Positions 20,062-31,858 of a stretch of DNA of 64,000 nt are shown here, piece by piece; position 1 is the stretch's first letter; each line of letters begins with the position of its first letter. The stretch spans positions 25,969,153-26,033,152 of the forward strand of contig CM039511.1 of NCBI GenBank assembly GCA_022432975.1. The letters run 5' to 3'. The position numbers and the translations under genes are program-made. The notes beneath the pieces were generated by a model. The model made no database searches and was not told where the DNA came from. It was given only the letters and a program-made list of their open reading frames with translations. This DNA comes from Begonia masoniana. Taxonomy: Eukaryota; Streptophyta; Magnoliopsida; Cucurbitales; Begoniaceae.

Positions 20062-22805
20062 TGTAACGCCCCTGAACCCACCCTGGCTCGGTGCGCTACT
20101 TGGATCACTCTAACCTCGATAATTCTTATAAACAAAAAAATATAAAAATAAAACTGACACAGCAGAATTTAAAGCTAAGTCTCCCGAAGCTCTCTCTTGT
20201 CATACCTAGCTGCCTAGACTCACTAATTTTCCTTAATCCTAACCATTAAGTACCACGACGACCTCCCCAAAAATTTCGACAAATTAACGCCTGAAAATGG
20301 CGCCTCCAAAATGCTAGGTACCTGCAAACGAATAAATCCAAACCAATCCAGAATACTCCTACTCAACTTATCCAGCATACGAAATCACCAAATAGCAGTA
20401 AAAAGGAAAACTAAAATGCTAACATCTCTAAGTGAAGAAAGTCCACAGTATAGGGCGACACATCACCCTTAACTTAGCTATAACTTTCCAATCATCAACC
20501 AAAAAGGGTTATGAATTCCCATCATTTCCATGAATAGAAATCTACAATAAACTACCAAAATACAAAGCCCCATATCCCTTGAAGACAATCGTCGAGGCGC
20601 CCGGACAACTGCTAGCACCGGCGTGCCCCGTGTGCCACCAACTGCCGCCTACTCCTGGCTCCATCGTCTAGCTCACCTGTAACCGCGTCGATACCTACAC
20701 CACAGAACACACACACACACGTAAGCTTACGTTTAGCAAGTAGGGGATAACAAATGCGACTAAATAAAATGCAACCAATCCTATCACATGCAGTTTCTAC
20801 TCGCTATGTTATTCTCGTTTCGTTTTCTATGCATTGTTCTATCATAGAACCCCTCACCAGTGCTAACCTTGCACCTTCACGCGACTAAGTGACTCCCATA
20901 GAGTCCCTCGCAGGTGCAACCCTAACGCGACTGGGCAACTTCCAAGAAGTCCCTTGCAAGTGTCTCACTCTCACAAAGTCCCTCACAAGTGCCACCTTAA
21001 CGCGACTGGGCGACTCCCTTGGAGTCCCTCGTAAGTGTCACTCTAACACGACTGGGCAACTCCACTATAGTCCCTCGCAGGTGTCCACCCTAACGCGACT
21101 GGGCAACTCTCGTAGAGTCCCTCGCAGGTGTCACCCTAACACGACTGGGCGACTCCAACATAGTCCCTCGCAGGTGTCACCGTAACGCGACTAGGCGACT
21201 CACACGGAGTCCCTCGCAGGTGTCACCCTAACGCGACTGGGCGACTACACTAAAACCACGCCCCAAGTGCCACCCTAACACGATTGGGTGACTCTCCTTG
21301 AGTCCCTCGCGGGTGCCACCTTAACACAACCCCACAAAACCATATTGCCACATTGCCTTTCTACTTATCAGTTTTTGTTTCATACTTACCATTCGAAACC
21401 ATGCTCATGGTCAATACAATGCTTAACCAACAAAGAAAGCAAAAGAACCAAACAACACCATTTCATACTTACCATTCGAAACCATGCTCCAGGTCAATAC
21501 AATGCTTAACCAACAAAGAAAGAAAAACAACCAAACAACAAACAAACAAACAACAAACAAACAAACAACAAATAGCTTCCTACCGTTCCGTGGTGTAGGC
21601 CCGAAGGCAACAAAATACACGTCCACTACTTACCTGATTGCTCAGCTTTCACTAGCTCACTTATATCGATCAATTCCTTCATTCGACGACCTAAAATAAC
21701 AAAAACTTAGCTTGATAAGTTACCAATACATTCTAAGGAATTCTTAAACCTAAAACTAACCAACAATTAAAACAATCTCACACTTAAACCCAATTTTTAC
21801 CCAAATTTGACCGTCAAACTTCAAACAGTCATAGCTCTCTCATTTTTCAACGGATTTTGACGCGCCACGCAAATCCGCGAACCTCTACACGTCTACTATC
21901 CATTGAAACATTCAAATCAACCAACCAAACACATTGGCCAATCCGAATCTCCAAAAACAAAATCGGCCATCAAGTGTTCCTAAACCGATTTTTGTGTAAC
22001 ACTCCTCCAATATTCATTCTAACCACTCAATTAACCTAAACTAACATATCCAAGTGTTAAATGATCAAAAGAGGAAGAAAACCCTCAAGGAGAACCAAAT
22101 TTTCGGACTCACCAATTTAGGGTTTTCAAACCCTCACCAAATTCACCTAAAACACACTAAAAACTCCAACAAACTTCACCTAAAGTTATAAGAACCAAAA
22201 CCCATGTGATTTTACCTTGAACTCACTTGAGAAATTGAAGAACAGGGGAGGAGGAAGGGCAGCTATAGAGGAGAGGGAGAGAGAGCCGAAGGAGATGAAG
22301 AAGACAAGTAAAAACTTAACATTTATTATCACCTTTTTCTCTTTTTATTTTATTCCGTTAATAATCATTTGAAATTACAATTAAATCCCTCATTTTCTCT
22401 CTTAGCAGCCAACATGAAACATCCTAAAATCACCACTTTTTCATACAATTTTTACTAAATTTTGATTGGTTTATGAAGTTTGACTTTTCAAAGGTTTGAA
22501 TTTTCAACCATGGAATTTTCAAACCTTACATAATTGCATTTGAAATTTTAATTTAATCCTCCCTTTTTTCCTTAGCAGCCAACGTGAATCATCCTTCAAA
22601 CCATCCATTTCTTTTTATAATTTAATCCATTTCAAGCATTTCTATTGGTTGGTAAAACTTTGAATTTTCAACCTAACTCTTTTTGACTTTTCCACCCTTA
22701 TTTCTTCTACTTGGTATCTTTGTATTATCCTTTCTCATTTCATTATCTCTTAACACTAAACTCACATACAACCTAGCACGTTATTAGAATTTTTCGGGTG
22801 TTACA
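20062..22805 (-). mobile_element. El-F 5' LTR (2744 bp)
   Basis: Near copy of the left LTR without nested insertions, so it gives the empty sites for both sLTR-B and Cassandra. Ends TGTAACACCCG and CAGGGGCGTTACA in element sense. E2 is at 21634-21690 and E3 at 20612-20694 (minus), both open in the joining phase. The intron-end pairing covers about 16 positions including wobble. A 46-bp repeat array lies at 20880-21335. Confidence 0.92.
20880..21335 (+). repeat. 46-bp tandem repeats in El-F right LTR
   Basis: Same degenerate array as at 11740-12190 (gcgactgggcgactc / gagtccctcgcaggtgt). Its shared order of variant units in both LTRs shows the array pre-dates the insertion. Confidence 0.85.
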
Positions 22806-24250
22806 GGGGCCCTTAGAAAAAGGGCTATGTATAGCCCACAAAAGTGAATTTGTTCTTGGGTGCTAGTGAGAATCTTAAACCCAAAAGAAAATGGAAGAAT
22901 AAGGAGATGAAAATGACTAAAATAAAAGATGTAGGTGTGTGATGGTGGCAGAAGTTTATATGGAGTTAGAATGCAAGAAATATGAAAGAAAATGGAAAAA
23001 AGATAAAGTGAGATGAAGAGAAAACCGTGAAGGAGATGAAGTGTGGTGGAAGAGAAAAATATCCATTGATAATAAAAGGGAAGTGTGTGGGAGTGATATG
23101 GCCGATTATGCTAGAAATGAAAATGCAAGAAAATAAAATGGATGAAGAGAAGATGGAGTTACCCTTGCAGACCCGAGGAGCTATCTCACGTTTGAGCTCT
23201 CGGGTGCACGTGTTCCCGGAGGAAAACAACCACCGTAGGCCTAGGTTTTCATCCTCGAACCCAAATCTCAAGAGAAAAGGGTGAGGGAAGTTTACGAATT
23301 CACCTAGCAAACTGAAGGCTCGGGGAATAAGGGAGGACCTCTCCACTCGATTCAAGATTTGAGAAAACACCCAAGGAGGGGCTTCTAACCTTAGTTAGGA
23401 AAATAACAATTTCATAAAAATGGGCAAAAGTGTTTTACAAACACCAATGGAATGCTTAAATAGACAACCTAAGGTGGATTAGGGTTTGGCAAGGTGAAGA
23501 TGAGCCCTTGGATTTGGAGAAGCATCAATGGCCAAGAGTGGAGATCTGATTGGCGCGCCATCGCCGAACTAGGAGCAGCCACGTGCACGCCAATCGGGTG
23601 GAGGAGATGCTGCGCATCGCGCGTGCCATCGACGTTCTAAGCTGCAGCCTTGCGCGCCACATTAGCGATCCGTGTGCTGCGATCAGATGGCGCTGATCAG
23701 CGCCAACGCAGCAATCCTCGCTTTGCCTGCCCGAGTCCAGCTGCTGCCCGAGTGCGCGCCAGCTGTGCGGTGAAAATTAGGGCTGAGCCACTCCTTGATC
23801 AAAGGCTGAATTTTGTCCAAGTCATTAATCTATGTTGCCACTAACACTTGTACCTGCAAAATCGATACCTTAAAGTTGGGCTCTTCTTTGGGCTAAGGCT
23901 TCCTTTGGGCTCCATTTTGTTGATGTGCTTAAATTTGTTGAATAATTCTTCAACCTATAATCCACCAACATACATCTAACCCAAACCACACAAATTAATG
24001 CATGATGTAAATATAATAATCCATACAGAAAGGCTAATGTATGCCAAATAAGTTCAAAAAATAAATTACACATTTAGAGGGCCGGGAAGACAAATTCCCA
24101 TAGGCCATTTGGCGATTCCTTCTATGTGCTTCACGTGCATTCTTCCCACATAAATATACCTACAAAAAGAGAACACATAATAAGTAGAGAGTTTAGATAA
24201 TGCAAGGGACTTTGCTAAATTTCTTTTTGCGTGCAACCTAAGGCATGTCA

Positions 24251-25672
24251 ACCTGGAGTCCCGTGGTGGAAGCTGGACTCCCACAGTTGCAGTCTGGGCT
24301 CCTGCATAGTGTATTTATTGGGAAATTTCTTCATTTCTTAATCGATCTCTTCAGTTTAGGTTCCTAGTCCGATATAAGACCCATCCATATTTTCTTAATG
24401 TTTGAAAATGATATTTATGGTGCTTATTTTCTTTTAAATTCAGGCAAGTTTGCAGACTTCGAGTCAGTGTCAGAAGATATTGCTCTTGTGCATAGGAGGA
24501 GCAACCATCGTCAATGTAGAGATTTTATGCTTTATGCATTACATTGCATTGTTTTCAAAAACTATTACTCTGGGGGGGTGCCACCTATAAAAGTATGATG
24601 TGGTATGGTCGCCAGCACATCAGTTTTATATGTATATTTACATATGATTTTCTCACGTTTATTTTCTGCATATATGATATATGGTTTTGCTGTGATCTGT
24701 TGGGAGGGTGAATCCTCTTGATGCTTTGGACGGTTTCAGTGTCAAAATATCACGAGACTATCCCGTTACACCTTTGATTGCGTGAATGTTGTATTGTTTG
24801 CACGTACAAAATATGGCAGTAGGGTGATGATAACGGTCTCCTTGGATTTCAAATCCTTAAACCTGATTAGGGTGATGATTGTGCTGGTGTTGTTTTTTCT
24901 GACTGTTGATGGCTGATCACTTGGGTGATGAGCTAGATCTACGGATCACCGTCACAGTTTCCCTCAATTTCATGAGGCGTTGTTGGGCCTTCATATCACC
25001 CATTTTCTTTGATAATATGCCAGAGGTGTCATTGTGTGACCCCCTTTTTTTATTAAGAATGTTTTCTATTAAAAATGGTGAGATTTATTTTCGATGTATA
25101 GTCATCTATGTACGTGACATGTTTTCTAACTTGCTCATTGGGGGCTTGTGGAGCCGATTTGATAAAAAGGAAGGAAGTAAGTTTCCTTAATAGTTTTGTA
25201 AACCCATGCATAGTTTTGAAATTTAATCACAGTTTGAAATGAAGATAAAAACTCATTTTTAAATCAAGATGCACTATGTATAACAATTCAAGTGAGTTAG
25301 TCACTCACCCTAACAACCTCCTTCCAATCCATGTAAAGAGAAGAGCAGTTAATCACACAACAAATTTGGGAGAGACTGCTAGTTGTTTACTTTTTGTTAG
25401 AATTGTATTGTTTTCCTTGATAAGAACTTAGTTGTGTAACTTTGGAACTGTAAACCTAGATGGTGGATTGAATTTCTTTACTTTTCTGCACAGTTTAGTA
25501 TTGTTAAGTATTTATTATATTTCGTTATCTGTTTGGGATTTCACTTTGTGGGTATCGGCCTACTAATATGTGGGCTTTGACTTTGTATTTTATTTAAAAA
25601 CATATTTGAGCTGAGTGATTGAGTTCCCCTCTCAAGCTTGGGAATCGATTTACAACCCTTGTTGACAACCTA
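24251..25672. other. Unassigned sequence, possible host DNA
   Basis: Begins exactly at the outer end of the J LTR and ends at the target duplication of sLTR-K. It does not match any other part of the window. An acceptor-like run (ctttTaaattcag) at about 24430 is followed by a short open stretch (GKFADFESVSEDIALVHRR), which could be an exon remnant; I do not recognise the protein. The rest is AT-rich with no clear gene. Confidence 0.3.
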
Positions 25673-26593
25673 TGTAACACCCGGTTTTATGGGTCATTAA
25701 AGTGTGCGCGCAATGATATTTTTGTAAATAATTGAAATATATACGTTTTGCGAATTGAGAGTGTTAATGGAATCCTTAAAATTAATATAGATTTTTGGGG
25801 AAATATGAGAATTTAATAAATTCAAACCGGAATGTAACACTCAAGTTTTCCGTTTTGACCTTATAGAGGTTTAATTTGTAAAAATAGTAAATTAAATTCG
25901 TTTGACGAACGGAAAGTTTTATTAGAGCCCTAGGAATAAATTAGAATTATTAGAGAAATAAGAAAATTTTGGAGAAACCGAACCGATAGTCGAACAATAG
26001 GATAAATGGAAAAACTAAACCAAAGGGCAAACTTGTCATTTGCCAAACCAAAATCAATTAAATGCCAAAAAAAAAACCCTTCTCTTCTCCACACTTGAAC
26101 GGAAATCACAAAGGAGAAAAAGGGCTCTGGTGATTTCTTCTCCTCCACAGCATTCTTCACATTTCAACCATTCCTCCCCCGATCTTTAACGTTCTCTTCA
26201 CGTTTCTTCTCCAAAAACACTCCCTAGGTAAGAATCTACAGTCTTGGAGCTTTAGACTTTGATTCCTAGGTTGTTAAACCATTAGGGTTTCGTAGGAATT
26301 TCATAGAAATAGTCGGGTTTTGTTAGAAAACGTTAGAAATCACCTTATTAACGATTATTGGGCGAAATAATGGATGTATTTGACATTTAGGTTAAAAAAA
26401 AAAATCGGATATGGAGCTTTGGAAAACCTCCATTAATTGAGTTTAAGATTTTGTGAGTGTAAATTTCTAGATGAAATGCTCGAGAGAGGTTTATTAGAAT
26501 TTTAAGCAATTTCCTTAGTTAGGAGTTTCGTTAGTTTACGAAATTTCGATGTTTAGGTTCGATTTTAACAAAGGACATTGTTAAATGCTTTAG

Positions 26594-27245
26594 GTGACGA
26601 GGCTCGAATCAAGGAGCTCGGTGTGCTAAGGACGCGAGGTAAGTTCTCGTGACTTACTGTGGCCGATTGGCCTACACCATGTGTCAGAATTTGTGTTGAG
26701 GATTGTTGGTGCTTGGTTTGTTTAATTGCTTTTGTTGGGTAGTTAGGATTAGTTGCTTTTATAGATTACACTTTTATCGTCTTGATGGTAAACACGATGT
26801 ATGTTTACGTTATGCTATTGTTTGTCATGCATCATTGTTTATAAATATTATGAAAAAGGAATTTGTGCTTTGATTTCATGAAAATGAAAATGTAAAGAAC
26901 GAAAGTAAAATATCATAGTAAATAACCATGACATAGGGTTATCGGGGATGAAGTTCAGACCCGGCGTTCCTTGGTGAGCGGGTTTCCCTCCCTTTAGATG
27001 GTGTGGGCTGTCTAACCGCTTGATGTGCCCTATCCATCTGTCGAGTGTTTCCGATAACCATAGACTGACGCGTACTGATAAATTAAATGATATGGATGGC
27101 TTTCATGAAAACTGCATATACATGTTCATGCATAGCATTTACATAGAACTTGCTGAGATTTTTATCTCATAGGTGTCTTTATGGTGGAGGTGACTACAAG
27201 CAAGGTGAGGACGATGTCTCTCTACCTGACGAGCCTGCAGTTTGA
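26594..27245 (+). other. LTR mini-gene blocks E2 (26594-26638) and E3 (27190-27245), sLTR-K
   Basis: E2 is 45 nt between TGCTTTAG and CGAG/GTAAGT. E3 follows ATGGTGGAG. The joined frame is open, carries LRTRGD and then GEDDVSLPDEPAV, and ends at TGA 27243. CCTACACCAT (26671-26680) pairs with ATGGTGGAGG at the acceptor with one mismatch. Confidence 0.5.
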
Positions 27246-27555
27246 TGGAGGATGCTCATGGGAGCATGCTGGCGTAGTCGACGCGAACACGACCCGTGGG
27301 AGCTATAGGTTAAGTGTTTCAAGTTGTTTTGGGTTGAAATGGGCGGGTGGGTGATAATGTAGATTTAGGATGCTTGGTGTCTGGATGAATTTTGATGTAT
27401 AGATTGTGGTTTTGATGAATTAGATTTTGACATTGATGCCTTAATTGGTTTTGGATGAAATAGAATGGATGTTGGATGATTTAGAGTTTGTTTGAGTTGG
27501 AGATGGATTTTGATGTTTTAAAAATAGGGTTGATGATTTTAGGTTATGTGAAAAC

Positions 27556-28125
27556 AGCTCTCTGGACAAAATCCAGAGAGCTAGCGGATCGATCGCAAGA
27601 ATGGGGCAATCGTTCGGTTTGGTAGATTTCCAGAGAGGAAGTTAAGCTCTTTGAAAATCCATTAAGTTTTGGTAAAGAAACGTCGACGGATTAGGAGGAA
27701 TAAAGTCTAGAGAGTGTTAAATTCTCTGGAAAATGGGGATGAGAAGTCGACCCCCTGAAAGTAAGTAATTCGGTCGAGTTGTCGTCCAAAGCATGGATGT
27801 CATCCAAAGAAGTGACATTGTCCAAAGTATGGACGTCATCCGATTATGTGGACGATAACGTCGTCCGATTATGTGGACGAATGAGTTTCAACCCGAGAGA
27901 AATTGAATATCGACCGATTTCTTTACAGAGGCCACGTTGATTGAAGAAACCCTAGAGAAATTAAGTTATCTGTTTTATGAACATCGACCGATCTCTTTAC
28001 AGAGGCCACGTCGACCGAAGAAACCCGAGAGAAATTAAGTTATCTGTTTTATGAACATCGACCGATCTCTTTACAGAAACCACATCGACCGATGAAACCC
28101 AAGAGGAATTAAATGCCAAACTAGG
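27556..28125 (+). repeat. Palindrome island and 74-bp repeats in sLTR-K
   Basis: A hairpin with 11-bp arms AGCTCTCTGGA/TCCAGAGAGCT and loop CAAAA (27556-27582) is followed by cgtcg/gtggacga inverted motifs (27777-27880) and three copies of a 74-bp unit starting at 27911, 27985 and 28059 (cgaccgat.tctttacaga). Confidence 0.8.
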
Positions 28126-28293
28126 TGATGGGTGTTGACCAAAAATGCTTGAGTCTATTCTCGCACGATTGATGAACGAATGAAAAGGGAAATGAAAATG
28201 AAAATTGTACGAGAATAGACGAGGGTAAAAGATTCAAATTTTATGAGATTTTTAGGAATAGTACAAGGGTAAATTAAGGGTCGTCACAACCTA

Positions 28294-29045
28294 CGTACAC
28301 TTTGCACTTTTGAAAATTCTAGCCAATCTATTGCATTTTCTTGATTGACCAAATTTGAATCTTCAGACTATAGTGATAAATATATTTTATAATACAAATA
28401 CTTTGTTGTTTTAACATGCTGATATGATTTAGTTAAACAATGAGATTAAGTTTTTTGGATGCAATTTCATTAAAAATTCAAACGTTATTTGTTTTGGAAT
28501 TTTGAGTTATCTATGAATTTTGGGATGTTTTAGGTCTTGTTTTATTTAGGTCAGACACTTGTGGAGAAATTTGTGCTACAATTGGGGTTTTAATTTTGGG
28601 TCAGTTATTCTTTCAAAGGCTGAGTTTTTGCAATGGTTTCATTACTCTATCGATGCGAATTTGTATCAGCATGTTAAAACAACAAAAAAAATTACATTAC
28701 ATAGTAATAAAACCATCTTTCACCCCATCAAAAAATGGATTTGATGCTCTGTTGTATTTTATCAAATGTCTCGATACAATAATGATTTTACAAATGAAAA
28801 AAATTCATTAATGATTTTAAACAAATGATATTTTGATAAATGGATTTCATACATGTCTCGATCAATAATGATTTTAAACAAATGATATTTTATATAGGGA
28901 TTTTGTTTGATGAAAATAACACATCATGCACAATAATTAGTATTGGGACACTAAAAAAAATTGTTTGGTGAAGTTGTTAGAATACTTGGTAATGTATTAC
29001 ACGTTTCTGATTGAAGGAAAAAATCTAATCTCTTTGAGCACTTTG
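28294..29045. other. AT-rich unassigned sequence
   Basis: No coding, LTR or RNA gene signal seen. It contains a local duplication of an aatgattttaaacaaatgatatttt stretch near 28810-28890. It follows the sLTR-K duplication and so continues the sequence seen before 25668. Possibly host intergenic DNA or an old transposon. Confidence 0.3.
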
Positions 29046-29424
29046 ACGAGCCAAGCCCCAAAAAAAGTTAGCTCAAAACCCACAAAGAACTAAAGGTGCT
29101 TGGGTGATAGTGTGCTCTATGATTTTTGCAAAAATGAGGATGAATATGAGGCCGAAATGAAATGCAATAAAAAGATGAAATGTAGAGGAGTGTGTTAGGA
29201 AAGTCGTGACACTGGCAACGCGAAAAGATGAACAAAAATGGATTAAACATCGTGGTGAAGGATAGCCTCTTGGAGGCCCCCAAAGATATCTTTTGTTTTG
29301 CTTTGAGGCAAAGATGTTTTCCCAAAGGAAACACCAACCACCTTAGGAAATGTTTGTCTTCTTCAACCTATATGCTCTCCAAAGAGAGAGGAAGAAGAAT
29401 GGTAAATGATATTCAAGCACCTTT
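29046..29424 (-). mobile_element. Degenerate J-like LTR fragment
   Basis: Several blocks echo the J LTR start: cccacaaag, gtgcttgggtgatagtg, tttgaggcaaagatgttttcccaaagg and caaccacc.tagg, in the same order as 5355-5780. It is strongly diverged and truncated. El-G is inserted at its right edge. Confidence 0.4.
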
Positions 29425-31706
29425 TGTAATACCCGAAACTTTATCGTACACTTTAGTTTTATCATAATTATCACATTATGCTATAAATTTGCTAATTAGT
29501 AGAAATTAATGTAATGGAAGAAATGAAAGAAGAAAAGACAAAAGATTTAAGGGTTTAAAAGGTTGAAAAGTCAAAAAAGTTTATGAACCAACAGAAAAGG
29601 AGAAGACAGATGGAAAAAATGAAATGCCTTCACGTTAAAATAGAATAGAGGAAATAGGAAAGTGAAGAAGAATAAGATTTAATGGTTGGAAAAGTCAAAA
29701 TCCAAAAGAAATGATGAAGAAGGAAAAACCTCCAATGAAGGAATGGCACCTCACTCACTTCTCTAGAATCGTCCTTCACTTTAAGTGGAGAAAGTGGGTT
29801 TTACACCTCCATTTCTTCTTCTTCACGTTGCTTTGTTTTCTCCACGGTTGACGCCTCTTCCTTCCCTCAAAAACTTCATCTCTTGCAAGAAGAACTTGAA
29901 GGTAAGTTGGATTTGAGTTAAATTGATGAAAGAGGTTGATTTTATGAGGATATAGTTGTAATTTAGTTTAGTTTTATGAAGATTTAGTTAACCCTATTAG
30001 TGATGCACGAAATTTGGTTTTCTTTTCCTCATTCCTTGTTATTTTTAAATTTAAAAGGATAATAATGCTTGTATAGGGTTAGATAAAGGAGAAGACATTG
30101 ATTTGGTCGAGAATGTACAAAAGGATAAAATTTTAGGGCAAGTTAGTTTTTGGAAATTTTCGGTTTCTTGAGTTAGTTTTCTTTGATAAATTGGGTTGAG
30201 CATGTGAAAATAGACTCTTCAAGGAGTTCATAGCCGTTGGAATTATTGAATTCGGTTATATATAGCAAAAGATATGGCATTTTGAATTTAGTATCCAATT
30301 TGACAGGAATTCTGAGTTTACATCGAGGATACCTTTTTGATGTATGTTGTTTAATTTCCATGCTTTAGGCTTGAACGTCAAAAAGGAGTTGGATCACATA
30401 TCCGAAAACCAAGCTCAGGACACGAGGTAAGTGCATGGTTGCATGTGCTTGGTCGATTTGCCTACACCATAAAGAGATGTTTAGAATGGTGATTTTTGAG
30501 TTCTTTGTTTTTATGATACATTCATGAATCATAGTTTTTTCAAAGCATAGAAAATAATTTTATGCATATGTTTTCATGTAAACAAGAGCAAAAGAACACA
30601 GAACAGTAAAATACGTAAATAGTTATTGTGGGTAGAGGAATTGAGTTTGGGCTGAGCCGATGGCGGTGCGTCCGCGGGCTCCGAGCCCTGTCCAATCCAT
30701 GATGATGGCGGTGCATCTGCAGGCTGGGCTAAGGGCAGGGGGTCTTTACAAAAAGATGGTCGTTACGCCAGAGGAACAGCAGTTAGGTCATCTTTCCTCT
30801 AAAAGAAGTGCCCCAATAACTTATGTCATGCAAGAAAATTAAAGAATAGAATCAGTGCATGTTTTATAAACAGCATAGCATAGTCATGAACATGCATTTT
30901 TACTTACATCACTTACTGAGCATTAGGCTCATTAGTTTACTTTGTGGTGTAGGTGACGATATCACAGGTGAGGATGCTGATCCTCAGTACAACTAATAGA
31001 GCAGCTGATGAAGGACGTCCATGGAATGTGCTTGGAGCTGCTAGAGCGATTTTGACTTGTGGGCCAGTCATAGATATTTTGGGTAAATATGTATAAACAG
31101 ACGTTTTAAATTTTAGTTAGATAATGGGCTTACAGATTTCTGCCATGTTTTTTCAACATAACTGGGATTGTTGTTGTTTTGAGTTGCTTAACAAAATAAT
31201 GTTGTGTTTTATTTAGGATAACTGTGAATTAGGTTGATTATGGATGAATGGATGATTTGAAGTGTGATTTTTAAGATTTTGATAATGTTCATAGGTTGAA
31301 TGAAAATGTATGGAAGTTATGGTGTTTCATGCGGAAATTTTAGGTGTGTAGTGAAGAAAATGGGGGAAAAAAGAAGAAAGGTGCGAGGTGGGTGTGTTTG
31401 GAAGGAAAAACCCGAATCTCAGCCGATCGGTCGCCCGTTTGGGCGATCGATCGGCCAAATTGATGTTTTTTATAGTGTTTGTCGAGAGGTAGCCGATTGA
31501 TCGGCAAAACACTGTTCGCAAGTACTATTCACCGAAAAAAAAAAGAAAAAAAAAATTAAAATTTGCACACATTTTATATGAAGTTTTATAAATGAAGTTC
31601 ACTCGTTTTGGGGGAAGTTTACAGACGTTTAGTATTTTTATTAAATTTTCTTATTAAATTATATGTTAAATCAAGTTAGTAACGGCCGAATTACGGGTCG
31701 TAACCA
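29425..31706 (+). mobile_element. El-G 5' LTR (2282 bp)
   Basis: Starts TGTAATACCC and ends ACGGGTCGTAACCA just before a primer-binding site. The reverse complement of this LTR family is the El-E LTR at 44968-49850. It holds a donor at 29902, E2 30369-30426, E3 from 30953, and a cgatcgg palindromic cluster at about 31410-31510. The left target duplication cannot be confirmed because the 3' end of El-G is missing. Confidence 0.88.
30369..30996 (+). other. LTR mini-gene blocks E2 (30369-30426) and E3 (30953-30996), El-G
   Basis: E2 is 58 nt between TGCTTTAG and CGAG/GTAAGT. Apart from one TGA near its start it is open and reads LRTRGD into E3. E3 then runs GEDADPQYN to TAA at 30994. GTGAC to AG/GTGAG is 15 nt. 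The El-E copy keeps the same blocks on the minus strand (E2 46377-46434). Confidence 0.42.
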
Positions 31707-31708
31707 TG

Positions 31709-31720
31709 TGGTATCAGAGC
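31709..31720 (+). other. El-G primer-binding site
   Basis: TGGTATCAGAGC, complementary to initiator Met tRNA, two bases after the LTR. Confidence 0.92.
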
Positions 31721-31858
31721 CCAGGTCAAAATCATTTCTGCAGATTGCCTAACAGCACAAGCCGCAACATGGATATTCTTTATCAACTGTAAGTATATTT
31801 ATGCATTCTTTATTAGTTAATATTTAATTAGAGTTATAAATGTGCTAGGAATAACAAA

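Larger units (their letters stand above)
10916..22805 (-). mobile_element. El-F: gag-only Tekay-like element with nested insertions
   Basis: Bounded by GGGGC duplications (10911-10915 and 22806-22810); the empty site survives at about 5329. The 5' LTR is 20062-22805 (2744 bp). The 3' LTR is 10916-17224, which is about 2739 bp once sLTR-B and the Cassandra copy are removed. The internal region (17225-20061, about 2.8 kb) has a gag but no protease, RT, RNase H or integrase. The LTRs are alike over their whole length by eye, so the insertion is fairly young. It would need pol supplied in trans. Confidence 0.9.
10904..24250 (-). mobile_element. J2 5' LTR, split by El-F
   Basis: LTR pieces at 10904-10915 and 22811-24250 join into about 1.45 kb matching the middle LTR at 5325-6791, including the terminal TGACA/TGTCA. 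The break is the El-F insertion with GGGGC on both sides. The right piece repeats the GC-rich patch (about 23530-23780). After 24250 the sequence departs from the LTR at once (acctggagtcc), which defines the outer edge of the J tandem. Confidence 0.85.
25673..28288 (+). mobile_element. sLTR-K: solo LTR, 2616 bp
   Basis: Starts TGTAACACCC, ends GGGTCGTCACA, with ACCTA at 25668-25672 and 28289-28293. It contains a CT-rich leader with donor at 26228, E2 26594-26638, E3 from 27190, a hairpin at 27556-27582 and a 74-bp repeat array at 27911-28125. There is no internal region, so it is a solo LTR. Confidence 0.93.

Noticed and set aside
30256..30264. TATATATA as the El-G promoter
   Set aside because: It lies close to the E2 acceptor, downstream of the CT-rich leader, so by comparison with other LTRs it is inside the putative intron and not 5' of the start.
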